From positions 5,328,147-5,392,146 of the forward strand of contig NZ_KE650771.1 of NCBI RefSeq assembly GCF_000447295.1: a stretch of 64,000 nt of DNA, read 5' to 3'. This document shows, piece by piece, positions 9,369 to 16,460 of the stretch. The translations under genes and the position numbers were made by a program. How positions within the stretch are numbered: position 1 is the first letter of the stretch; the number at the start of each line of letters is the position of its first letter. Source of the stretch: Fischerella sp. PCC 9431. Lineage in GTDB: Bacteria > Cyanobacteriota > Cyanobacteriia > Cyanobacteriales > Nostocaceae. The notes below the pieces were generated by a model. The model worked only from the letters and a program-made list of their open reading frames with translations, had not been told where the DNA came from and ran no database searches.

Positions 9369-10811
9369 TCAGCCATTTACCCACTGCACAGTACCATTAG
9401 AAAAAGAATCAATTAATTTCTCTAGAGCCTTAATTTCATGAGGCTTCAAAGCTTTTGATTTTAATAAATTTTGGATTTGTCTTTCTAAATTTGGAGTTAA
9501 CTTTTTAGTTTGAATTATCTCTTGAACAAAGGTTCCGAGAGTGAGAGATTGGTAGAGTTCGTAAATTTGGGCGGTGACTGCTTGAGTACTAAAGCGAGAT
9601 TGAACCCAATTATATGCAGCATTACCATTGGATTGCCTAAGAACAGGATCTGCTAACAAATTCCGAATTGCGATCGCTAAAGCATTGGGGTTGCGAGGAG
9701 GAACCAACAGTCCGGTTTCGCCATGCACCACTGTATGCTGTAATCCTCCCACTTCACTAGCAATTACAGGTGTTCTGGCTGCCATTGCTTCGATCGCAAC
9801 CAAACCAAAAGGTTCATAATAACTAGGCACAACACAAACATCACCTGCGGCATAATAAGCAGGTAACAGCGCTTGAGAAATCCGTCCTGTAAAAACCGTA
9901 ACTTCTGCCAATCCTAATGTTTTGACCAAATTTTGAATATGTTGTTGTTCTCGAAAATCTATTTCATCTTCACAACTACCACCAACTAAATAGAGTTTAA
10001 ATGGATGAAGCAAATAGGTGCAGGCTCTAATTAAGGTTTCAACTCCCTTACGAGGATCAAAGCGTCCTACATACAAAATTATTTGCTCATCAGAGGCAAT
10101 TCCCAACTGTTGCCGAGCAGTTTCTTTACTTATAGAACCAAAGTGTGTAGTATCAATACCACAAGGAATGATTTTGACGCGTCCGTCTTGTGAAATTAGC
10201 TGACGCAAATCTTCTGCTTCTTGGGGAGTAGTGGCGATGACACAATCTGTTTGTTCTAAAATAGCTTTCTCTACATAATGGCGAATCGAAGCAATCTGTG
10301 GTGGATTCTGCACATCACGGTATTTAACTGCTCCAATAGAATGATAAGTATGAATTTGAGGTAAACCCAGCTTGGCTTTAAGTTTCAGTCCTACCCAACC
10401 AGAAAGCCAGTAATTAGTATGAATGAGTGCGTAGTTGCGTTTGGTTCGTTGTTGAAAATTGAGCCACGCTTCCACAAATTCTGGTAAATATTCAAATAAA
10501 TTATTTCTCGATATAAATTCTGTTGGACCTGCGAGTAAACGAATTGTGCGACATCCTGGTGCTAGTTGCACAATTTCTTCTTGATTCGGATCTTCGCGTC
10601 GGGTAAAAATATCAACTTGACAACCTCGTTTTGCTAATGACAATCCTAATTCGCGCACATATATATTTTGTTCACCTGCTTCTTCTTTGCCAATTTCAGC
10701 TGTAGGGTCACCGTCAACTGAAATTAGTGCATAAGCTGTTTGAGAATATTGCATTTCCGTAGCAGAATTTTCCAGAGATTTAACTAAACTCTGATAAGTA
10801 AAATTATTCAT
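9369..10811 (-). CDS. GT4 glycosyltransferase, sucrose-phosphate-synthase-like
   Basis: A 480-residue GT-B enzyme. The N-terminal half has the GEQNIYVRELG loop and HTNYWLSGW, which resemble sucrose synthase and sucrose-phosphate synthase. The C-terminal donor-binding half has YVGRFDPRKGVETLI and PFGLVAIEAMA with the catalytic-type Glu, then EVGGLQHTVVHGETGLLV. The likely reaction is transfer of glucose from UDP- or ADP-glucose to a phosphorylated sugar such as fructose-6-phosphate. The phosphatase-like gene two genes downstream would complete sucrose synthesis. A tail of about 60 residues after the GT core (about 420-480) is lysine and leucine rich and of unknown role. Other GT4 acceptors cannot be excluded. 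Confidence 0.78.
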   Translation of the reverse strand: MNNFTYQSLVKSLENSATEMQYSQTAYALISVDGDPTAEIGKEEAGEQNIYVRELGLSLAKRGCQVDIFTRREDPNQEEIVQLAPGCRTIRLLAGPTEFISRNNLFEYLPEFVEAWLNFQQRTKRNYALIHTNYWLSGWVGLKLKAKLGLPQIHTYHSIGAVKYRDVQNPPQIASIRHYVEKAILEQTDCVIATTPQEAEDLRQLISQDGRVKIIPCGIDTTHFGSISKETARQQLGIASDEQIILYVGRFDPRKGVETLIRACTYLLHPFKLYLVGGSCEDEIDFREQQHIQNLVKTLGLAEVTVFTGRISQALLPAYYAAGDVCVVPSYYEPFGLVAIEAMAARTPVIASEVGGLQHTVVHGETGLLVPPRNPNALAIAIRNLLADPVLRQSNGNAAYNWVQSRFSTQAVTAQIYELYQSLTLGTFVQEIIQTKKLTPNLERQIQNLLKSKALKPHEIKALEKLIDSFSNGTVQWVNG

Positions 10812-10903
10812 TTTTTAAATCTTCACCCGCAAATTAAAAAAGATGTGGCAAAATAATAGAAATAACAAGATTTATGATGAAAATTTATTGTTAAAAGTGC
10901 CAA

Positions 10904-11125
10904 TTAATGCATATCAAAAAAAGTATGTAAAAACCTTCTCGAAAAAATAAATGGATGATTTCTATTTAAATTTTTACCCGTCTCAGAGTATTCTGGAAGA
11001 GAGTCAATGAGTAACCTAATTGCTTCATGAACTGATATTTCATGAGCTTCTGCATAAATCTTGAGCTTACGATACTGCTCAGTAGTAAGAACGATATTAG
11101 CTATGTTGACAGAAAATTGAGACAT
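10904..11125 (-). CDS. Small protein with ribbon-helix-helix-like core
   Basis: I take the internal ATG at 11125, giving 73 residues, because the longer reading frame upstream (to 11311) is composed of spacer repeats. The core (NIVLTTEQYRKLKIYAEAHE, then SVHEAIRLLIDSLPEY) has the strand-helix-helix pattern of RHH or CopG-type DNA-binding proteins. The C-terminal 20 residues are basic and aromatic. No toxin gene is adjacent, so an antitoxin role is not supported. No strong ribosome binding site is visible. Confidence 0.5.
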   Translation of the reverse strand: MSQFSVNIANIVLTTEQYRKLKIYAEAHEISVHEAIRLLIDSLPEYSETGKNLNRNHPFIFSRRFLHTFFDMH

Positions 11126-11352
11126 AATTATTAGACCCAAAAGTAAAATAGTGTTGTTAAATTTGCCTATGCTGGTGATGTTACGACTTAGAAGTCGAAA
11201 TATCGGGGAAGAATCGGGTAAATATCGGTTATCCAATTTTGGATTTTGGATTACTCCTTGAGAAGGCGCACTTTGTGCGTCTATGGATTTTGGATTGACC
11301 TCACAGATCAATCTGTTTGCTTTGTACCATCAAGGGATAATCAGTCAAAATT

Positions 11353-11394
11353 AAAATTCTCCAAACCAAATAATGAATTGATTTGGAGAATTTT
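11353..11394 (-). terminator. Hairpin downstream of the response regulator
   Basis: A 13-bp perfect stem (11353-11365 with 11382-11394, AAAATTCTCCAAA and its complement) with a 16-base loop lies about 90 bp downstream of the regulator stop on the minus strand. It is followed by an A/T-rich run. The surrounding spacer (11126-11480) otherwise holds short GATTTTGGATT-type repeats and no gene. Confidence 0.4.
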
Positions 11395-11480
11395 GGTGTT
11401 AAGGAAGTTATTTTCAGTAGGAGTCTAACAATCGATTGTGGAGATATTGGGCAAAAATTGGGTAGAAATCGGGTAGATCT

Positions 11481-12182
11481 TCAAATCTGCTTGAGGCGAT
11501 AGCCTAGTCCATGAACTGTTTCTATCAAACCATCAGGAGCGCCAGCGTCTTTAAGTTTATGTCGTAAACTCTTGATGTGAGATTTCACAGTTTCTTCGCT
11601 GGGTGGATCATCCAGCGACCAGATACGCTCTATAATTCCAGCTCGACTTAACACCCGCCGACCACTAGAAACCATTAATTCTAACAAAGCAAATTCTTTG
11701 GGTGTGAGGTGTACGGGTTGGTCAACATAGGTAACTTCATAAGTGGTGGGATTTAAATGTAGACTTCCCCAACTCAGATCAGGGAAAGATGCTGTGGTAC
11801 TATTGCGACGGAACAAGGCGCGAATACGAGCCATTAACTCTGGCATTTCAAAAGGTTTGACCATATAATCGTCCGCCCCAGCATCCAATCCAGTAACTTT
11901 GTCGGTTAGGGTATCGCGTGCTGTTAACATAAGGACAGGCAGTGTACTGTTGCGCGATGGGCTACGCCCCAGTGTAGGCGATCGCAAGCGTTGGCAAAAA
12001 CTTACACCGTCTAACTTGGGTAAGGTAATATCCAGCACTACTAAGTCATATTCCAACGCATTCACAAAATCCCATGCTTCTTCTCCATCTTGGGCTACAT
12101 CCACCACATATTGGCGATCGCTGAGGGCTTCCATCAGCATCTCTGCTAGCTGGACATCATCTTCAACTACCAAGATACGCAT
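11481..12182 (-). CDS. OmpR/PhoB-family response regulator
   Basis: A 233-residue regulator. The receiver domain (1-123) has the acidic pair Glu8-Asp9, phospho-acceptor Asp51, the switch Thr of LTARD and the VKPF lysine. The winged-helix DNA-binding domain (about 135-230) contains ETVKSHIKSLRHKL and ETVHGLGYRL. It is divergent from the histidine kinase with an 88-bp shared promoter region, so they are probable partners. Residues about 68-79 form an unusual in-frame insertion in the alpha3-beta4 loop, encoded by a palindromic HIP1-containing repeat (see the separate repeat entry). Confidence 0.92.
   Translation of the reverse strand: MRILVVEDDVQLAEMLMEALSDRQYVVDVAQDGEEAWDFVNALEYDLVVLDITLPKLDGVSFCQRLRSPTLGRSPSRNSTLPVLMLTARDTLTDKVTGLDAGADDYMVKPFEMPELMARIRALFRRNSTTASFPDLSWGSLHLNPTTYEVTYVDQPVHLTPKEFALLELMVSSGRRVLSRAGIIERIWSLDDPPSEETVKSHIKSLRHKLKDAGAPDGLIETVHGLGYRLKQI
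11949..11987. repeat. HIP1-containing palindromic repeat inside the regulator gene
   Basis: The stretch carries GCGATGGGCTACGCC followed by GTAGGCGATCGC. The two halves are imperfect inverted repeats (GGGCTACGCC against GTAGGCG, and GCGATGG against CGATCGC). It encodes the extra loop residues of the receiver domain and keeps the frame. Similar GC-rich palindromes are scattered in spacers of such genomes. Confidence 0.6.
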
Positions 12183-12270
12183 GATTAAAACATTTTTGAA
12201 TTAACTTTAATATCAGGTTTTTTATAACAAAAACTGCCGACTTTAAAATATTAACTAAAATTATTTTCCT

Positions 12271-13671
12271 ATGAAATGGTCGCTGGAAGGGAAATGGATC
12301 GCCTCTGGCTTTGGCTTATCCTTGTTATTGATGGGTATTGTCAGCTTCATTTCTTATCAAAATGCTACTCAGTTAATTGAGAGTGGTGATAAAGTCAAGC
12401 ACACCCATGAAGCAATGAAAAGCTTGATTGATGTCTTTGCGACATTAACCGATGCAGAAGCAGGACGCAGGGGCTATATTCTTTATGGAGAGCGTTCAGA
12501 ACTTAAACGCTACAATCAGGCGATGCAAAGCCTGAATCTCAAAGTCAAAAAGTTGCAACAGCAACTTGCTGATGATCCGTCTCAAGAAAAGCTACTGACG
12601 AAATTAAAATCCTTAATCGCTCAAAGAATTGAACTATCTCAACAATCGATTGACATTTTGCAGCAAGGTAAATTGACTTTTGCTGTTCAAGCATCCGTAG
12701 TGAATCAAAGTAACCAAAACCGTAGTGAAATTCGCGAAACACTAACTCAAATGCAAACTAGGGAAGAACAGTTACTGGAAATTTCAGTCAGACATTCGCG
12801 GGATAATATCCGCAATCGGATGTTAATTGAATTTCTTGGCACTTTTCTGAGTTTTAGTATATTGTTAGGTGTTTATGCTTTGCTTTATCAACAATTAGTT
12901 AAGCGTCAGCAAGCAGAAGCGATTCAACGCACTTTAGCTCAAGAAAAAGAACTCAGCGAACTAAAACTGCGCTTTTTTTCAATGGTGTCTCATGAATTTC
13001 GTACGCCTTTGAGTATTATCTTAGGATCAGCTCAATTGTTAGCTCAAAGTGAACAGCAGTGGACAAAAGAAAAGAAGCTCAAAAATTTACTGCGGATTCA
13101 GTCTTCAGCTCGATCAATGAATCAATTGCTGACGGATATTCTCACATTGACAAGAGCTGAAGCAGGAAAATTAGAATTTCGTCCAGAACTCATTGATTTA
13201 GAAGCATTTTGTATTAATTTGATTGAGGATCTTCAGTTTTCCACTCAACCACAACACAGTATTAAATTTATCAGTCAAAGTAACTGTACTCATGCCAAAT
13301 TGGATGAAAATTTGCTGTACTCAATTCTCAGCAATTTACTTTCCAATGCGATTAAATATTCGCCTGAAAAAGGAACAATTTCGTTAATTCTCAGTTGTAC
13401 TCCAGAAATGATCCTTTTCCAAGTTCAAGACTCTGGAATCGGTATTCCTGTAGAATCTCAGCAGGATTTATTTGAGCCTTTTTATCGTGGTAACAATGTA
13501 GGTAAAATAGTTGGCACTGGACTTGGATTGGCTGTAGTGAAAAAATGTCTGGAACTACATCAAGGAGAAATTTCTGTGGAAAGTGAAGTCAGCGTTGGAA
13601 CAACTTTTACAGTGAAAATTCCCCAAAAGGTGACAGCAATGGCAAAAACTAAAATAGATTTGCCATTGTAG
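12271..13671 (+). CDS. CHASE3 sensor histidine kinase
   Basis: A 466-residue membrane kinase. The first membrane segment is at 9-28. A periplasmic CHASE3 domain (about 35-180) contains the family hallmark LTDAEAGRRGYILYGE. The second membrane segment is at about 187-207, followed by a coiled linker. The HisKA domain has His241 in SMVSHEFRTPL, and the HATPase domain has NLLSNAIKYS (N box), DSGIGIP (G1) and GTGLGL (G2). It autophosphorylates in response to an unknown envelope or cytoplasmic signal and probably phosphorylates the divergent regulator at 11481. No HAMP domain is obvious. Confidence 0.93.
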   Translation: MKWSLEGKWIASGFGLSLLLMGIVSFISYQNATQLIESGDKVKHTHEAMKSLIDVFATLTDAEAGRRGYILYGERSELKRYNQAMQSLNLKVKKLQQQLADDPSQEKLLTKLKSLIAQRIELSQQSIDILQQGKLTFAVQASVVNQSNQNRSEIRETLTQMQTREEQLLEISVRHSRDNIRNRMLIEFLGTFLSFSILLGVYALLYQQLVKRQQAEAIQRTLAQEKELSELKLRFFSMVSHEFRTPLSIILGSAQLLAQSEQQWTKEKKLKNLLRIQSSARSMNQLLTDILTLTRAEAGKLEFRPELIDLEAFCINLIEDLQFSTQPQHSIKFISQSNCTHAKLDENLLYSILSNLLSNAIKYSPEKGTISLILSCTPEMILFQVQDSGIGIPVESQQDLFEPFYRGNNVGKIVGTGLGLAVVKKCLELHQGEISVESEVSVGTTFTVKIPQKVTAMAKTKIDLPL

Positions 13672-13712
13672 GGGATGCGATCGCTTCAAATCATGCGATC
13701 GCTCGATTATAC

Positions 13713-14405
13713 CTAGCGAGATTGCTCATCCCGTTTATCAACAATTTCCACTACACCCTCATCAGTAGTGGTTCCTGTGGTAGTGGTTCCTGTGTACCTC
13801 TGTGTAGTCCGATCCATGTTATTCATACCAGACATCTCAGCAGCATCCATATCACTAGATACATCGTATACAGCCCAGTTCCGAATATCTTGATTTCTCA
13901 AAATTGATGCAGCACGCTCAATTTCACGCTCATTACCATCTACAATTACCAAAAATTCACCTTGGGATACTCTGTCGCTATAAGCTCTAGCTTCTTCTTC
14001 AGGAATTCCCAAACCAGTCAGCGCTCCTACTATACCACCTGCTGCTGCACCAATACCCGCACCAGCTAAGGTTGTCGCTATTGTTCCAGCAGCCAGAAAC
14101 GGCCCTACTCCCGGAACGATTAAAGCTTCCAAACCGACGAGAAAACCACCAATACCACCCAAAACAGTACCTGTGACTGCACCAATTCCAGCACCTTCTT
14201 GAGCTTCATTATCACCGCGATCTTTCATGTCAGATTGATCTCTGACATTGGCTCCACCTATTTGTTCATTGCGGTCTGTGTCTTTTGCTAATACGGAAAC
14301 TCGATTCATAGAGAAACCTGAGTCTCTGAGTTTATTCAGCGCGTCTTCTGCTGTTCTGCGGTTGGGGAATGTACCAACTGCACGCTTATGTTGTTGCATT
14401 ACCAT
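13713..14405 (-). CDS. Glycine-zipper general stress protein
   Basis: A 230-residue protein. Its N-terminus (VGTFPNRRTAEDALNKLRD, then FSMNRVSVLAKD) matches the YflT/ChaB-like general stress N-terminal fold. Residues about 70-135 are a glycine- and alanine-rich membrane-spanning stretch with repeated GxxxG. A ferredoxin-like tail follows (SDRVSQGEFLVIVDG), and the end is Thr-rich (TGTTTTGTTTDEG). GAGGAG lies before the ATG at 14405. It converges with the histidine kinase; the 41-bp gap contains two HIP1 sites in near-palindromic arrangement. The function is unknown; homologues are often induced by osmotic or heat stress. Confidence 0.7.
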   Translation of the reverse strand: MVMQQHKRAVGTFPNRRTAEDALNKLRDSGFSMNRVSVLAKDTDRNEQIGGANVRDQSDMKDRGDNEAQEGAGIGAVTGTVLGGIGGFLVGLEALIVPGVGPFLAAGTIATTLAGAGIGAAAGGIVGALTGLGIPEEEARAYSDRVSQGEFLVIVDGNEREIERAASILRNQDIRNWAVYDVSSDMDAAEMSGMNNMDRTTQRYTGTTTTGTTTDEGVVEIVDKRDEQSR

Positions 14406-14835
14406 TTTTGTCTCCTCAACAAATTACAACTTTGTTTTGTTTAGGTATATTTTTATTTAGCTTCTCTCTTAAAACATATATATTCATCAGTCTATAGATT
14501 TAGTTTTCTATCCATCAAAAGAAGAAGATAAAATTTAGTGATCTAATTAATTCTATTTCGTAAGTAGTAATTTGAAAAAAGTGTGGACAATCTTCACGAG
14601 TTTTCCACAATTGATAGTTAAGCTGAGTTTCAAAGACGTTTTGAAAGACTCCTCTGATAGTTGAGCGGCTCAACTTTTCCCTAATTTGTGTAAATTAATT
14701 TTTTATAGTTTTGCAAAATAAGATATTGATTTTTACTACTTAATCAATTACTTATCAATAAGTTGCTTAATGATAAGAAAAATTATAATCAGTTCCAAAT
14801 TTTGAAAAATTTATATTGCATTAGTGGAGGCATCT
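14406..14835. other. AT-rich divergent spacer
   Basis: This 430-bp spacer lies between the stress protein gene and the secreted protein gene. It must contain both promoters. It is AT-rich throughout. No ORF, tRNA or dispersed repeat was recognised. Confidence 0.5.
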
Positions 14836-15486
14836 ATGAATCTACCAAATCGGAGCAGCAAAAAAAAAGCTGGGCTATTAGGAAGTATTTTTAGCAGTTT
14901 ATTAATAGGTCTGCCAGCTATCCCCCTTGCTGCATCAGCAGCTCCAACTTCTGCGGTCAATCCCTGTCCTAGTATTTTCTACGAAGAACCACATAACAAT
15001 CAAATTTTGGTTCCCCAGGGATGTCCACCGAATGCTTACACCCTCAGACAACAAAATCAAATATCTGGGGGACAAAACGGCGTGGTTGTTCCCATTAATC
15101 CTAATGTCAGACCTAACGTCAGAGGTGTAAATCCCATACAGCCACCTTTACCAGGAAGAAGACAAAGTCCGATCGCTACTATTACACCAACAGCAGGTGG
15201 GGTAAATGTGAGATTACGAAATAACACTAATGCTTCTATTTCTTACCAAGCAGTCGGTTACACCCAACCTCGAATTCTTTCAGGTGGACAAGAAATTGTT
15301 CTGCGAAATCTACCAACACCTGTGACTATCACAATGATACGAGAAGATGCAGGTTTTATTCATGCTATGCCTATATCTACATCTAAAAATGGAACACTAA
15401 CTCTTTCATTGGATGAAACAGCTAACTTCTCTAACAGTGATACTGTGTTGAGAATTCAAAGAAATGGTCAAGTATTTCTGAATTAA
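14836..15486 (+). CDS. Secreted protein of unknown function
   Basis: I chose the ATG at 14836, which has GGAGG at 14826-14830; an upstream GTG at 14824 overlaps that site. The 216-residue product starts with a basic segment (NRSSKKKAG) and a hydrophobic stretch ending AASAAPTSA, a typical Sec signal peptide. The mature part has a Pro/Asn-rich linker (about 75-120) and a C-terminal beta-rich region (about 125-216) with the phrase VRLRNNTNASISYQAVGYTQPR. It is probably periplasmic or outer-membrane associated. No enzyme motif is visible. Confidence 0.75.
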   Translation: MNLPNRSSKKKAGLLGSIFSSLLIGLPAIPLAASAAPTSAVNPCPSIFYEEPHNNQILVPQGCPPNAYTLRQQNQISGGQNGVVVPINPNVRPNVRGVNPIQPPLPGRRQSPIATITPTAGGVNVRLRNNTNASISYQAVGYTQPRILSGGQEIVLRNLPTPVTITMIREDAGFIHAMPISTSKNGTLTLSLDETANFSNSDTVLRIQRNGQVFLN

Positions 15487-15489
15487 GAG

Positions 15490-15543
15490 TTTGTAGTAAG
15501 CACTTTAGTGCTTAAAAAATAAACACTAAAGTCTTACTACAAA
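15490..15543. repeat. GTAGTAAG-type double-hairpin repeat
   Basis: The outer arms TTTGTAGTAAG and CTTACTACAAA are complementary. Inside are the palindrome GCACTTTAGTGC and a second partial palindrome (ACACTAAAGTCT). It lies 4 bp after the secreted protein gene and is followed by an A/T tract, so it may also act as a terminator. Relatives are at 28988-29035, 32938-32978 and 58789-58843. Confidence 0.75.
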
Positions 15544-15608
15544 ATTTTTTCTCCATGAATTTAAACTTGATAGACAACGAATATAAACGAATATAGGAGA
15601 TTTTGCTA

Positions 15609-16394
15609 ATGAAAAACCGGAGATTTACAGGGGTTTTTACTTTCGCACTCTTTACTTTATTGCTTGGATCTTGTACCAACAACTTAGAGCGACAATCAGC
15701 AACACCAGAAAATAATGTGACTACCGAAGAAGTTGCTGATAACACAAACCAATTGCTCGGTAAAACTGTCACTATTAGAAGCAAACCCATCCAAAAATTG
15801 AGTGCATCAACCTTCACAATCAGCGACCAGCAATTTTTTGGCAGTGAACCCATCTTGGTTGTGAATGCAACAGGTAAACCTTTTACTTTTCCAGCAGATC
15901 CAAACACACTCATTCAAGCAACAGGTCAGGTGAGCAAATTTGTAGTTGCAGATATTGAGCGAGAATATAAGTTGGACTTAGATCCAAACTTGTACAAAGA
16001 CTATGAAAACAAACCTGCAATTATTGCACAGTCACTAGCCCAAGCACCGAAACCTGGTGAAATTACTACAGATCCCCAGCAATACTATGGTAAAAGACTG
16101 GCGGTGACAGGTGAAGTGGAAAATATTACAAATGGCAACTCGTTTACACTGGATGAAGACAAGTTGTTTGGTGGACAAGACTTGCTGGTCTTGTATCAGA
16201 ATCCCCAACCAAAGGTGACTGAGAATGAAAAAGTAGCAGTGACTGGTGTATTACGTCAGTTTGTTGTTGCTGACTTGGAACGGGACTACAACCTCACTTG
16301 GAACTTGGACTTGAAGCGACAGCTAGAAGCAGAATATAGCAACAAACCTGTGCTAATTGCCGATGAAGTATATCCTTCAGCAATTCCGCAGTAA
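15609..16394 (+). CDS. Lipoprotein with duplicated OB-like domain
   Basis: The ATG at 15609 has TAGGAGA upstream and gives 261 residues. A lipoprotein signal ends in LLGSC, so the mature protein is likely anchored through a lipidated Cys near residue 21. Two homologous modules follow (about 48-130 and 140-225). Each runs from LLGKTVTI or YYGKRLAV through FTISDQQFFG or FTLDEDKLFG to FVVADIEREY or FVVADLERDY. Internal duplication of a beta-rich, OB-like domain is therefore clear. The role is unknown. Confidence 0.78.
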   Translation: MKNRRFTGVFTFALFTLLLGSCTNNLERQSATPENNVTTEEVADNTNQLLGKTVTIRSKPIQKLSASTFTISDQQFFGSEPILVVNATGKPFTFPADPNTLIQATGQVSKFVVADIEREYKLDLDPNLYKDYENKPAIIAQSLAQAPKPGEITTDPQQYYGKRLAVTGEVENITNGNSFTLDEDKLFGGQDLLVLYQNPQPKVTENEKVAVTGVLRQFVVADLERDYNLTWNLDLKRQLEAEYSNKPVLIADEVYPSAIPQ

Positions 16395-16460
16395 GGTTTA
16401 TAAGCCAAATAATAGGTGGATTGGAAATTGTGTTGCAAATCGTCTTTAATCTAAGGCGTT

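Noticed and set aside
11126-11311. N-terminal extension of the small RHH-like protein
   Set aside because: The extra 62 codons are composed of GATTTTGGATT-type spacer repeats; the internal ATG at 11125 is the plausible start.
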